In this document: positions 25,222-33,460 of the stretch, in pieces | Numbering within the stretch: the first letter of the stretch is position 1 | How the letters are laid out: each line of letters begins with the position of its first letter | Assembly: GCF_036206005.1 (NCBI RefSeq) | Contig: NZ_CP108143.1 | Span: forward strand, 4,183,501 to 4,247,500 | Reading direction: 5' to 3' | From: Streptomyces sp. NBC_00178 | GTDB taxonomy: Bacteria > Actinomycetota > Actinomycetes > Streptomycetales > Streptomycetaceae | Length of the DNA stretch: 64,000 bases | Notes under the pieces: generated by a model | What the model was told of the DNA's origin: nothing | The model's input: only the letters and a program-made list of their open reading frames with translations | Database searches by the model: none | Made by a program: the position numbers and the translations under genes

Positions 25222-25239
25222 GCTTCCTCCCGCGTTCAT

Positions 25240-25259
25240 ACATACCCCTAGGGGTATGT
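25240..25259. promoter_or_regulatory. 20-bp perfect palindrome, CsoR/CstR-type operator
   Basis: ACATACCCCTAGGGGTATGT is fully self-complementary and has the TACCCC...GGGGTA core known for this repressor family. It sits 18 bp before the repressor start, suited to autorepression. Confidence 0.8.
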
Positions 25260-25341
25260 TACGGGCGCCCCGCCCCCCGGAGGCGAGATGCGGTACACGC
25301 CGGCCGCGGGTGGGCGCTACGGCCCCACCCGCCAGGGGCAC

Positions 25342-26085
25342 CTACGCCGGCTTCTCCCAGACCGAGACGTGCCGCCCGCTCTCGTTCGTGAACGGCTCCC
25401 GTCCCCAGTCCTCCCAGCGCTCGCGCAGCCGCAGACCCGCGATCCGGGCCATCAGGTCCAGCTCCGCGGGCCACACGTAGCGGAAGGGAATCGACCGGAA
25501 GGAGCCCCGGCCGTCCTGGACCTCGATGTAGTTGGAGCTCATGGCCTGGGTGGCCACGTCGTACAGGTCGTACGCCCAGCGCGTCGGGGTCATCCGGAAC
25601 GGCACCGCCGTCTGGCCGGGCGGGAGCTTTCGCAGCTCCGGGACGACCACCTCGATGACGAAGCAGCCGCTGGGGGCGAGGTGCGCGGCGACATTGCGGA
25701 AGCACTCGACCTGCGCGTCCTGGGACGTGAGATTCATGATCGTGTTGAAGACCAGGTAGGCGAGGGAGAACTCCCCGTCGGCCCTCGTCGTCGCGAAGTC
25801 GCCGATGGTGACGCCGATGTCGTCCGCGCCGCCGCCCGGCTTGGCCCGCAGCCTCCGCACCATCGCGCGCGACATGTCGATGCCGTGGACCGGTACCCCG
25901 CGTGCCGCGAGCGGCAGGGCGATGCGGCCCGTTCCGATGCCCAGCTCCAGCGCTCTGCCGTCCCCCGCGAGTCCGGCGAGGAAGTCCGCCGTTGCGTCCA
26001 CGACGGCGGGCCGGAACATCTCCCCGTCCGGCTCGTCGTACGTCGCCGCCGCCTGTTCTCCGAAGTAACCGTCGTCGTTTTCCAC
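25342..26085 (-). CDS. SAM-dependent class I methyltransferase
   Basis: 247 residues from GTG 26085. Motif I LELGIGTGRIALPLA binds S-adenosylmethionine, and GIDMSRAMV holds the acidic residue for the ribose hydroxyls. LAYLVFNTIMNL and FVIEVVVPEL are motifs II-III. The C-terminal YVWPAELDLMARIAGLRLRERWEDW is typical of small-molecule methyltransferases of this group. The start is uncertain: the sequence upstream to 26148 stays open but lacks homology. Substrate unknown; ends about 80 bp from the CsoR-family operator. Confidence 0.85.
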   Translation of the reverse strand: MENDDGYFGEQAAATYDEPDGEMFRPAVVDATADFLAGLAGDGRALELGIGTGRIALPLAARGVPVHGIDMSRAMVRRLRAKPGGGADDIGVTIGDFATTRADGEFSLAYLVFNTIMNLTSQDAQVECFRNVAAHLAPSGCFVIEVVVPELRKLPPGQTAVPFRMTPTRWAYDLYDVATQAMSSNYIEVQDGRGSFRSIPFRYVWPAELDLMARIAGLRLRERWEDWGREPFTNESGRHVSVWEKPA

Positions 26086-26295
26086 CGCAGGACCGTACTG
26101 CTGTGGACGGTCGGATCGCGCCTGAATTTCGCGGGGCAGCCGCCCCACCGCAGTGGGGCGGCGAGGGCGGCGGCCGTCCTCTCGATACCACTTCCGGGTT
26201 CACCGGAGTGTGCAACTCCGCTCCCGATGTACACGAGAGTGCGCAGTCGGCCTGTGACGCTGGTCACGGTCCGTGTCCGCCGTCAGGCTTCGTCC

Positions 26296-26721
26296 ATGGA
26301 TCAGAGAAGTTCACTGGACCCGGCGCCCTGCTGGGTTCCCGTGTCCGGGCACGCACTCCGGCACACCGGTGTCCACTTCGACGCCGTGCGCATCGCCGGA
26401 CCGGCCGGCGACGAAGTGGCGTACGAGCTGATGCAGTTCACCGACTTCCGGGCGGGTCCGATCGTCCGTTCGAGGGTCGGGGAACGCAGTACCCATTTCC
26501 TGCTGGCGCCCCACTCCGCCGGTGGGTACCGGTGGCCGGCGGGGGCGCGGCTGATGGGGCGGGGGGTGTGCTGCGACGTGTTCGTGGGAGTTCCCGCGCT
26601 GGAGGGGCGGACGTGGCCGCTGGACTGGCGCTCGCGGCCCACCGAGAAGTCGCCGTTCGTCGACACGGCGCTGCTCCACGAGGTGGCGGTAGCGGTCCTG
26701 ACGGGCCGAGTCGACCCCTGA
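26296..26721 (+). CDS. Unrecognised 141-residue protein
   Basis: Soluble, with TGVHFDAVRIAGPAGDEVAYEL, STHFLLAPHSAGGYRWPAGARLMG and DWRSRPTEKSPFVD as the distinctive pieces; two adjacent Cys (RGVCCDVF). The phrase order (HFDAVR ... FLLAP ... W) recalls the N-terminal part of Streptomyces proteins annotated as primase/polymerase-like, but I cannot support that. ATG 26296 has no Shine-Dalgarno; CAGGCT lies 6 nt before it. No membrane segment or signal peptide. It is followed by the winged-helix gene. Confidence 0.7.
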   Translation: MDQRSSLDPAPCWVPVSGHALRHTGVHFDAVRIAGPAGDEVAYELMQFTDFRAGPIVRSRVGERSTHFLLAPHSAGGYRWPAGARLMGRGVCCDVFVGVPALEGRTWPLDWRSRPTEKSPFVDTALLHEVAVAVLTGRVDP

Positions 26722-26881
26722 CGGTGCTGCGGGGCGTGCGGGAAACGGACCTCGCACGGTGCGGTACCGTGATCGCGTCATTACGTACCGTGCGCGCGTG
26801 TCGCGCGCGGGCGGCCCCCGGGGGTGCTACCAACACCGACCCGAGGGCCTTCACCCACGAGTGGATCGGAAGTCCACCGAG

Positions 26882-27943
26882 ATGCTTCGGCATGTTATCG
26901 CGCCCTCCCGGCGCTATACGAAGGCTTCGCACGACGTCGTACGGCACACGCGGCTGAACAGCGACGCGAAGATCCTGCTCCTGGCCGTACAGGGGCTCCC
27001 CGACGGACAGGCCGCCCAGGCGCTGAGCGAGCACGCGCGGAAGCTCGGCATCAAGGGGCGGGCGTACCAGAAGTCCAAGGCCCAGCTGATCGCGCACGGT
27101 TACGTCCACGAGTGGCGCGGCCAGGGCGTGCGCGGGCACTGGAGGACGGAGCAGCTGTTCTCCAGCGTGCCCCTCACGCCCGAGGAGGCGGCCCTGCTGC
27201 GCCGGGGGGCTTCCCAGGAGCAGCCGAGTGCGCGGGAACCGGCGGTCGGCCGGCCGACCGCTCGGGTGGCCGGTCGTCACCTACCGGTGGAGGAAGAACT
27301 GGGGAAGACCATTCCCCACCCACCCTCCGAAGCGGACCCCCGGGTCGCGCCCGGCCCCGAGCCCGAGGCCGGGCAACGGCCGGAGCCCGGTGGCGTGGAG
27401 GCGGCGGATGCCGATGCGGCCGATGCGGAGCAGCAGGTGGAGGCAGGACCCGGCCCGGGGCCGGAGTTCGCGCAGGGGGAGCGGGTCCTGCTCTCGCTGC
27501 GGCACGCGCGGCGCGAGTTGTACCTCGGGGCGGGGGAAGCCCGGTCACTTGCCGGGCTTGCCGCTCGCTGGCTGCTGCGCGGGGTGTCGGAGGCCGAGCT
27601 GCGTACCGTGCTGACCAGCGGACTTCCGGACGACGGTGTGCGGTCGGCAGCCGGATTCCTGCGCTTCAGGCTGCTGCACAAGATGCCGCCGGAGCTGCCG
27701 TCCGAGGCATCGGGACAGCCTGTCGCGCCGCCGCCCGTCGCGGAGTTGACGACCTGTTCGGCCCCGGGGGAGGAGCACGTCTTCCGTCCCCTCGGCGACG
27801 AGACCGAGTGCGGGGAGTGCCGCCGACAGGCGGCGCGGGCGCACTGGGAAGCCCAGTGGGCCGCGGCGGAGGCCGTCACGGACGACCCGCTGCCCTGGCG
27901 GGAACGCTTCGCGCGACTGGGGGACGTCGCCACCCCGGGGTGA
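26882..27943 (+). CDS. Winged-helix protein with C-terminal Cys motif
   Basis: 353 residues. The N-terminal 100 (RRYTKASHDVVRHTRLNSDAKIL, then QALSEHARKLGIKGRAYQKSKAQLIAHGYVHEWR) look like a replication-initiator or regulator-type winged helix. A long Pro/Glu/Ala-rich linker (about 110-195) follows, then a helical domain (LLSLRHARRELYLGAGEARSL...) and a terminal TCSAPGEEHVFRPLGDETECGECRRQ stretch whose Cys/His could bind zinc. Streptomyces genomes carry several such helix-turn-helix proteins of unknown role. Start chosen at ATG 26882 by homology of layout; GTG 26861 is an alternative. Confidence 0.75.
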   Translation: MLRHVIAPSRRYTKASHDVVRHTRLNSDAKILLLAVQGLPDGQAAQALSEHARKLGIKGRAYQKSKAQLIAHGYVHEWRGQGVRGHWRTEQLFSSVPLTPEEAALLRRGASQEQPSAREPAVGRPTARVAGRHLPVEEELGKTIPHPPSEADPRVAPGPEPEAGQRPEPGGVEAADADAADAEQQVEAGPGPGPEFAQGERVLLSLRHARRELYLGAGEARSLAGLAARWLLRGVSEAELRTVLTSGLPDDGVRSAAGFLRFRLLHKMPPELPSEASGQPVAPPPVAELTTCSAPGEEHVFRPLGDETECGECRRQAARAHWEAQWAAAEAVTDDPLPWRERFARLGDVATPG

Positions 27944-28019
27944 GCTTCGGCCCGGTCTACGGCGGGCCCGGTGAGCGGTGGGACCGGTGGGCGGCGGGTG
28001 GTACGCGGCGGGGTGGGGA

Positions 28020-28901
28020 TCAGAGGCGCTTCAGGACGGCCTGCTTGGCGGTGCTGAACTCCTCGTCGGTGAGGACGCCCGCCCGGTGCAGTTCGCCGAG
28101 CTCGCGCAGCCGTCGCAGCAGGACGTCGTGGTCGTCGGCGGCCGGGGAGGCGTCCTGGGCGGGGGCCGTGAGGACCTTCGGCGGCGTGCCGGGTGCGAGC
28201 CGCCGGGCGGGCGACGGCAGCCGCACGAGCACGGCGGCCGCGACGAGCACGGCGGTGTACTCCCGCTTGGACAGTCCCCACAGGTCCAGGGAGTACGGGT
28301 CGTACTTCGGCTGCGTGGCCGCGGTGACTCCCGCGCGGTCGAAGCGGAGGGAGCCGTTCTCCAGTCCGATGGCCGGTATCCAGCGCACACCCGTGATGTC
28401 CGGCAGCGGGAGGGTGACGGTGCCGCCGGTGGTCTTCGACTCCTCGGCCTTCCAGTTCCAGGCGAGGCGGACGTCGTGTCCGTCGAAGGACGCGGTGCCG
28501 TCCCCGCCCCCGCCGGACACGGGCACCGACGGCCCCGGCAGCAGGAAGCGGTCCACCGGCCCGTCCGGCACCTGCTCGATCAGCAGGGCGTTGCGGATCT
28601 CGTCGACGAGGTACTCGGCCACGCCGGTGCGGTCCTTCTCCACCAGGAGCTGGTACGGGTCGGCGGAGTCCCGCAGCCTGCCGTCCGCCGCGCGCTGCAC
28701 CGGGCAGGCGCCGGTCCGCAGCCGGAGACGCAGGCGGCCGCCCTTGCGGTCGGGTTCGAAGGAGGCGCCCGCCACGGCTTCGAGCGGCACGGCGAGTTCG
28801 CCGAGATCCTGCCGCACGGGGTGCACCTTGCCGCCGGGGACGATGCGTACCGTCCCGCCGTCGAAGCTCCATGTGCCGTCGCGCGTGATGATGTCCGCCA
28901 T
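28020..28901 (-). CDS. DUF4429 protein with C-terminal SHOCT domain
   Basis: 293 residues. Two copies of a DUF4429-type beta domain (about 8-85, GTWSFDGGTVRIVPGG; about 130-205, GTASFDGHDVRLAWNW) share the pattern F-D-G-x-x-V-R. The last 35 residues form a SHOCT helix pair (LLRRLRELGELHRAGVLTDEEF), a module that often mediates oligomerisation. No enzyme motif; cytoplasmic. ATG 28901. It lies downstream of arsI on the same strand but behind a terminator, so it is probably not an arsenic gene. Confidence 0.86.
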   Translation of the reverse strand: MADIITRDGTWSFDGGTVRIVPGGKVHPVRQDLGELAVPLEAVAGASFEPDRKGGRLRLRLRTGACPVQRAADGRLRDSADPYQLLVEKDRTGVAEYLVDEIRNALLIEQVPDGPVDRFLLPGPSVPVSGGGGDGTASFDGHDVRLAWNWKAEESKTTGGTVTLPLPDITGVRWIPAIGLENGSLRFDRAGVTAATQPKYDPYSLDLWGLSKREYTAVLVAAAVLVRLPSPARRLAPGTPPKVLTAPAQDASPAADDHDVLLRRLRELGELHRAGVLTDEEFSTAKQAVLKRL

Positions 28902-28921
28902 GGGGCGGATTCTGCCAGCCT

Positions 28922-28941
28922 CCCCTCCGCCTGCGGAGGGG
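28922..28941. terminator. arsI terminator
   Basis: CCCCTCCGC (28922-28930), CT, GCGGAGGGG (28933-28941); a 9-bp stem in the 80-bp gap downstream of arsI, with neighbouring sequence able to extend alternative pairings. Confidence 0.55.
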
Positions 28942-28981
28942 CCGGAGGTGACGGCCTCTCCGCAGGCGTGGCGGGACCGGC

Positions 28982-29443
28982 TCAGGTGCCGCAGGCGCAG
29001 CCTGCGGCGGGTGTCGTGTCCCCGGCGGAACCGGCAGGGGCGTCGGCGTCCGGGGCGGAACTCCTCTGGAGGTGTGCGGCGTCCGCCTTGACGACGTAGA
29101 CCTCCCACGGCTCCTTGCCGGGGCCGTGGACCCAGACCTTGTCCTGGAGGGCGTAGCAGCAGGAGGTGTCGTTCTCCTCGAAGGTCGCGAGGCCCGCCTC
29201 CCTGAGCCGGGTGGCGGCGGCGGAGACCTCCTCCGTCGTGCCGACCTCGACGCCGAGGTGGTCCAGGCGGGTCTCCTGGCCCGGCTCGCCCTGGATCAGG
29301 ACGAGCTTGAGCGGCGGGGTGGCGATCGCGAAGTTGGCGTAACCGGGGCGGCGCTTGGCGGGTTCCACGCCGAAGAGCCTGGAGTAGAAGATCACCGATG
29401 CTTCGAGATCGGCGACGTTGAGTGCGAGCTGGGCACGGGACAT
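28982..29443 (-). CDS. arsI: ArsI/CadI-type dioxygenase (organoarsenical C-As lyase)
   Basis: 153 residues, VOC (glyoxalase-like) fold: AQLALNVADLEASVIFY opens the first module and LDHLGVEVGTTEEV the second. The vicinal Cys pair in NDTSCCYALQDKVWV is the diagnostic ArsI feature for binding trivalent arsenic; the Fe(II) ligands are His and Glu of LDHLG and WEVYVV. ArsI cleaves C-As bonds of methylated or aromatic arsenicals. A further CxC near the C-terminus (GCACGT) may help bind metal. ATG 29443 is preferred because GGAGGG is 6 nt upstream; ATG 29449 is in frame. Divergent from arsR. Confidence 0.9.
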   Translation of the reverse strand: MSRAQLALNVADLEASVIFYSRLFGVEPAKRRPGYANFAIATPPLKLVLIQGEPGQETRLDHLGVEVGTTEEVSAAATRLREAGLATFEENDTSCCYALQDKVWVHGPGKEPWEVYVVKADAAHLQRSSAPDADAPAGSAGDTTPAAGCACGT

Positions 29444-29465
29444 GACCATCCCTCCATCAGGTTGG

Positions 29466-29498
29466 ATTGATGTTCTTCAATTCAAGGTTGCGCCTTGA
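29466..29498. promoter_or_regulatory. Candidate ArsR operator region
   Basis: Two inverted repeats in the 79-bp arsI/arsR spacer: ATTGA-6-TCAAT (29466-29481) and TCAAGG-5-CCTTGA (29482-29498). Their place between divergent promoters suits joint control by ArsR. Confidence 0.55.
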
Positions 29499-29522
29499 TT
29501 CGAAAAACGTCAACATAGAAGC

Positions 29523-29894
29523 ATGTCGAAACAAGAGCTCGTGGTGCTCGGGCAGGACGACCCCGAGGGCTGCTGCCCCACCCTGCTCACCGCACCCCTC
29601 GACGAGGGCGGGGCCGAGACGCTGGCGAAGGTCTTCAAGGCCCTGGGCGACCCGGTCCGGCTGCGGCTGCTCTCGATGATCGCCTCGCGGGCGGGCGGGG
29701 AGGTGTGCGTCTGCGACCTCACGCCGGCGTTCGACCTCTCCCAGCCGACGATCTCCCACCACCTGAAGCTGCTCAGGCAGGCGGGGCTCATCGACTCGGA
29801 GCGGCGCGGGACCTGGGTGTACTACCGCCTGCTGCCGGAGATGACGGACCGTCTGGCCGCCGTCCTCACCCGCCCCGCCGGAGTCGCCGGGTGA
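29523..29894 (+). CDS. arsR: ArsR-family arsenite-responsive repressor
   Basis: 123 residues. KVFKALGDPVRLRLLSMIA opens the winged helix, and GGEVCVCDLTPAFDLSQPTISHHLKLL contains the ELCVCDL-type CxC metal site and the recognition helix. A Cys-Cys pair near the N-terminus (EGCCPTL) may add a ligand. Arsenite binding releases the repressor from DNA. Its TGA overlaps the acr3 start as GTGA, so the two are co-translated. Confidence 0.93.
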   Translation: MSKQELVVLGQDDPEGCCPTLLTAPLDEGGAETLAKVFKALGDPVRLRLLSMIASRAGGEVCVCDLTPAFDLSQPTISHHLKLLRQAGLIDSERRGTWVYYRLLPEMTDRLAAVLTRPAGVAG

Positions 29895-31000
29895 GCGCCG
29901 TGGCCACGGAGCCGGTCGCGCGACGGCTTTCGTTCCTGGACCGGTTCCTCGCGGTGTGGATCCTGATCGCGATGGCTGCCGGGCTGGGCCTCGGGCGGCT
30001 GGTCCCCGGACTCGGCGGCGTACTCGCGGAGACCACCGTCACCGGTGTCCCGCTGCCGATCGCGCTGGGCCTGCTCATGATGATGTACCCGGTCCTCGCG
30101 AAGGTCCGCTACGACCGCATGCGGACGGTCACCGGCGACCGGCGGCTCCTGATCCCTTCCCTGGTACTGAACTGGATCGCCGGGCCTGCGCTCATGTTCG
30201 CGCTCGCCTGGCTCCTGCTGCCCGACCTGCCCGAATACCGCACCGGTCTGATCATCGTGGGCCTCGCCCGCTGCATCGCCATGGTGATCATCTGGAACGA
30301 CCTCGCCGGCGGCGACCGCGAGGCCGCCGCCGTGCTGGTCGCCCTCAACTCGGTCTTCCAGGTCCTCGCGTTCGGGCTGCTGGGCTGGTTCTACCTCTCG
30401 GTGCTGCCCGGATGGCTCGGGCTGGAGCGGGCGGCGCTCGACGTCACCGCGTGGGAGATCGCCCGGTCCGCTCTGCTCTTCCTGGGCATCCCGCTCCTCG
30501 CCGGATTCCTGACCCGGCGGCTCGGCGAGAAGGCGCGGGGCCGCGCGTGGTACGAGACGCGGCTCCTGCCCAGGATCGGCCCGTTCGCCCTCCACGGCCT
30601 GCTGTTCACGGTCGTGGTCCTCTTCGCGCTCCAGGGCGGCGCGATCACCTCCAAGCCCCTCGACGTGGTGCGGATCGCCCTCCCGCTGCTGGTGTACTTC
30701 GCCGTGATGTGGACGGGCTCGATGGCCGTCGGGCGGGCGGCCGGGCTGACCCACCCGAAGGCGACGACGCTGGCCTTCACCGCGGCGGGCAACAACTTCG
30801 AGCTGGCCATCGCGGTCGCCGTCGCCACCTTCGGCGCCGCCTCCGGCCAGGCGCTCGCCGGCGTCGTCGGCCCCCTCATCGAGGTCCCCGTCCTGATCGG
30901 GCTGGTCCATGTCGCCCTGGCCGCCCGCCGCTTCTTCCCCGCTCCCGTCACGGTGACCGCCGCGACGGCCGGCACCCCGGAGGGTTCCGCCCGTGTCTGA
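29891..31000 (+). CDS. acr3: ACR3-family arsenite efflux permease
   Basis: 369 residues with ten membrane segments. Family marks: PLPIALGLLMMMYPVLAKVRY, LARCIAMVIIWNDLA (the conserved Cys of ACR3 helix 4) and TTLAFTAAGNNFELAIAVAVATFG (conserved Glu in helix 9). It exports As(III) using the membrane potential. Start GTG 29891 overlaps arsR by 4 bp and the 3' end overlaps arsC by 8 bp, so arsR-acr3-arsC is one tight operon. Confidence 0.94.
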   Translation: MSAVATEPVARRLSFLDRFLAVWILIAMAAGLGLGRLVPGLGGVLAETTVTGVPLPIALGLLMMMYPVLAKVRYDRMRTVTGDRRLLIPSLVLNWIAGPALMFALAWLLLPDLPEYRTGLIIVGLARCIAMVIIWNDLAGGDREAAAVLVALNSVFQVLAFGLLGWFYLSVLPGWLGLERAALDVTAWEIARSALLFLGIPLLAGFLTRRLGEKARGRAWYETRLLPRIGPFALHGLLFTVVVLFALQGGAITSKPLDVVRIALPLLVYFAVMWTGSMAVGRAAGLTHPKATTLAFTAAGNNFELAIAVAVATFGAASGQALAGVVGPLIEVPVLIGLVHVALAARRFFPAPVTVTAATAGTPEGSARV

Positions 31001-31409
31001 GCACCTGCCGTCCGTCCTGTTCGTGTGCGTCCACAACGCCGGCCGTTCGCAGATGGCCGCGGCCTTCCTCGCCCATCTCGCCGGGGGGGCCGTCGAGGTC
31101 CGCTCGGCGGGATCGGCCCCGGCGGACGCCGTGAACCCGGCCGCGGTCGAGGCGATGGCGGAAGTGGGCGTCGACATGTCCGCGAGCAGGCCGAAGCCGC
31201 TGACCGACGACGCGGTGCGGGCCTCCGACGTGGTCATCACCATGGGCTGCGGGGACACCTGCCCGGTCTTCCCGGGCAAGCGGTACCTCGACTGGCGCCT
31301 CGACGACCCCGCCGGGCAGGGCGTCGCCGCCGTACGGCCGATCCGTGACGCGATCGAACAGCTCGTCCGCGGCCTGCTCGCCGAACTCGGCGTCGTCGTC
31401 GCGCCGTAG
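30993..31409 (+). CDS. arsC: Arsenate reductase, low-MW phosphatase type
   Basis: 138 residues. The phosphatase-type P-loop CVHNAGRSQ (Cys11 or so) binds arsenate; a redox pair MGCGDTCP provides the Cys82/Cys89-like relay of thioredoxin-linked ArsC. LDWRLDDPAGQ is the general-acid loop. It reduces As(V) to As(III) for export by Acr3. GTG 30993 lies inside the acr3 end. Confidence 0.93.
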   Translation: MSEHLPSVLFVCVHNAGRSQMAAAFLAHLAGGAVEVRSAGSAPADAVNPAAVEAMAEVGVDMSASRPKPLTDDAVRASDVVITMGCGDTCPVFPGKRYLDWRLDDPAGQGVAAVRPIRDAIEQLVRGLLAELGVVVAP

Positions 31410-31572
31410 CGGCGGCCGTCCTCCCCGCCGCGCCCCTCCCCGCCGCGCCCCGAACGCCCTTCGGCCCGGCGTCCGACGGCGGCTGTACTGGTGTGCGAGC
31501 GCTCACCGGTCCTGGCGGTCTATGGGCCCGGCGGCGTGCCGAAGGGTGCGCACGGCCGGACGAACCGGGACA

Positions 31573-31588
31573 ATGGCGCACGCGCCAT
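31573..31588. promoter_or_regulatory. Palindrome upstream of the TetR gene
   Basis: ATGGCGC-AC-GCGCCAT, 7+2+7 perfect, about 92 bp before the TetR start, within an otherwise featureless 270-bp spacer. Possible autoregulatory operator. Confidence 0.4.
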
Positions 31589-31679
31589 CCAGAGGCGACC
31601 GAGCCCCCACCGGCCCGCGCGGATCCGCTCAACCGCAGCCGCGAGCACCGGGGATGTGGCAGACCAAGGAGGACCCGTG

Positions 31680-32318
31680 GTGGATGTCCCGGTGGACCAA
31701 CCGACCGGAACGGTCGACGGCAGGCGCACCCGGGCCCGTGCGCAACTCCTCGACGCCGGCCTGGAACTGTTCGGGGTGTACGGCTACGCGGCCACGTCCG
31801 AGCAGGCCCTGTGCGAGGTGGCCGGGGTCCCGGAGGAGATGCTCTGGGAGGAGTTCGGCTCCCGGGAGGGCGTGCTCATGGCCCTCCACAACCAGATCAC
31901 GACCAGTGGGCTCCGCGCGGCCGAACAGGCCCTGCTCTCCGAGGGCATGGACGACTGTCCGGTCGCGGAGCGCTTCCGGCGGCTCTTCGACGCGTACGTG
32001 TCGGCCGTGACCCGTGACCTGCGCGAGGCGCGGATCACCTTCGTCGAGGTGCTGGGTGTGAGTCCCGCCGTGGACGCCCACTGCAAGAAGTGGCGCGACC
32101 TGTGGGGCGACTTCCTCACCGGCGAGGCCGAGCGCGCGGCGGTGCGCGGCGAGGCGGAGGAACGCGACCACCGTGTCGTGGTCATGGTGATGGTCGGTAC
32201 GGTCCACGAGCTCATGGCCCATCACGCCCGCCGCCCCCGCAGGGCCAGGCCGGACGAGGTGTCCGAGGAACTGACCAAGCTGGGGCTCGCGATGCTGGGC
32301 GTCGAACTGGTCGGCTGA
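31680..32318 (+). CDS. TetR-family transcriptional regulator
   Basis: 212 residues. Helix-turn-helix near the N-terminus: RTRARAQLLDAGLELFGVYGYAATSEQALCEVAGVPEEMLWEEFGSREGVL is recognisable as the TetR DNA-binding domain, although the third helix (EEMLWEEF) departs from the common YxHF form. The ligand domain (about 75-200) is variable. Start GTG 31680 (31677 also possible) with AAGGAGG 7 nt upstream. No partner gene is obvious: the next gene is convergent. Acts in the cytoplasm; ligand unknown. Confidence 0.87.
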   Translation: MDVPVDQPTGTVDGRRTRARAQLLDAGLELFGVYGYAATSEQALCEVAGVPEEMLWEEFGSREGVLMALHNQITTSGLRAAEQALLSEGMDDCPVAERFRRLFDAYVSAVTRDLREARITFVEVLGVSPAVDAHCKKWRDLWGDFLTGEAERAAVRGEAEERDHRVVVMVMVGTVHELMAHHARRPRRARPDEVSEELTKLGLAMLGVELVG

Positions 32319-32351
32319 CCCGAGCCGCCCGTACGGCGCGCACCCGGGCGC

Positions 32352-33356
32352 CTACAGGACGACGCGGGCCGCTACCGGCAGGTGGTCGCTCCCCGTCGCG
32401 GGCAGGGACCGGACGTGGGTGACCTCCGCCGACCGGGTCAGCACCTGGTCGATCCTGGCCACCGGCAGCGAGGCGGGCCAGCTGAACGCGAAGCCGGGCC
32501 CCGGTGGCTCCATGAGCGAGGTCACCGGGTCCAGGCCCCGGTCGTCCACCGTGCTGTTGAGGTCGCCGAGGAGGATCACCCGGTCCAGGGGCTCGGCGGC
32601 GAGGGCCGCACCGAGGAGCGCCGCGCTCTCGTCGCGTCTGCCGGAACTGAACCCGGCCGACGGGCCGATGCGCACCGAGGGCAGGTGGGCGACGTACACC
32701 GCGACCTCGCCGTGCGGTGTGCGGGCGGTCGCCCGCAGGCCCCGGTTCCAGCCCGCGCCGACGCCCTCCGGCCGGATGTCCACGGGGCGTATCGCCGTCA
32801 GGGGGTGCTTCGACCAGAGGCCGACCGTGCCGCTGGCCGCGCGGTGGGGGTATCGGGACGCCAGAACCCGCTCGTACGCGGGCAGGGCCGGGGCCGTCAG
32901 CTCCTCCAGGGCGATCAGGTCGGCGCCCGTGCGGGCCAGCGCGCCGGCGGTGGCGGCCGGGTCCGGGTTCACGTCGCTGACATTGTGCTGGACGACGGTG
33001 AGACCGCCCTCGGGGGTGCTTCCCGGGAACAGCAGGCCGGCGAAGAGGATCAGCCAGGCCAGGGCCGGCATCAGCAGGGAGACCAGGGCGATCCTGGATC
33101 TGCCGAGGAGCGCGGGGACCAGCAGGACGGGCACGGCCACGCCGATCCAGGGCAGAAAGGTCTCCAGGAGACTGCCCACGTGGCCGGGGCTGTTGGGGAC
33201 CGCGCCGGGCAGGACCAGCAGGAAGGTCACCAGGGCCGACGACACGGCGAGCACACGGCCGAGGGTCCGGCGCCCGCCGCGCCCCGAAGCCTCTCCCCGC
33301 GGGACACCGCTCGACGGCCCCGTGCCCGGCTTCCTTCTCGTCCGTGCGTACTTCAT
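32352..33356 (-). CDS. Membrane-anchored endonuclease/exonuclease/phosphatase-family protein
   Basis: 334 residues. Three hydrophobic helices (about 34-53, 64-82, 84-104) anchor a C-terminal EEP domain that faces outside. EEP motifs: VVQHNVSDVNPD, LIALEEL (metal-binding Glu), VAVYVAHLPS (His), ILLGDLNST (Asp and Asn) and GSDHLPVAARV (Asp-His at the end). Members are phosphodiesterases or nucleases; substrate unknown. Start ATG 33356; a longer frame joins the SGNH gene and is rejected. Confidence 0.88.
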   Translation of the reverse strand: MKYARTRRKPGTGPSSGVPRGEASGRGGRRTLGRVLAVSSALVTFLLVLPGAVPNSPGHVGSLLETFLPWIGVAVPVLLVPALLGRSRIALVSLLMPALAWLILFAGLLFPGSTPEGGLTVVQHNVSDVNPDPAATAGALARTGADLIALEELTAPALPAYERVLASRYPHRAASGTVGLWSKHPLTAIRPVDIRPEGVGAGWNRGLRATARTPHGEVAVYVAHLPSVRIGPSAGFSSGRRDESAALLGAALAAEPLDRVILLGDLNSTVDDRGLDPVTSLMEPPGPGFAFSWPASLPVARIDQVLTRSAEVTHVRSLPATGSDHLPVAARVVL

Positions 33357-33460
33357 CCGCCCGTGCTCCAGTTCCGGACATTCCGCGCCGCGCCGCGCGG
33401 TGCCGTACGGGACGAGGACGTGGGACCGAAGCCGCGCGGTTCCGGACACGGGGCCGGGGA

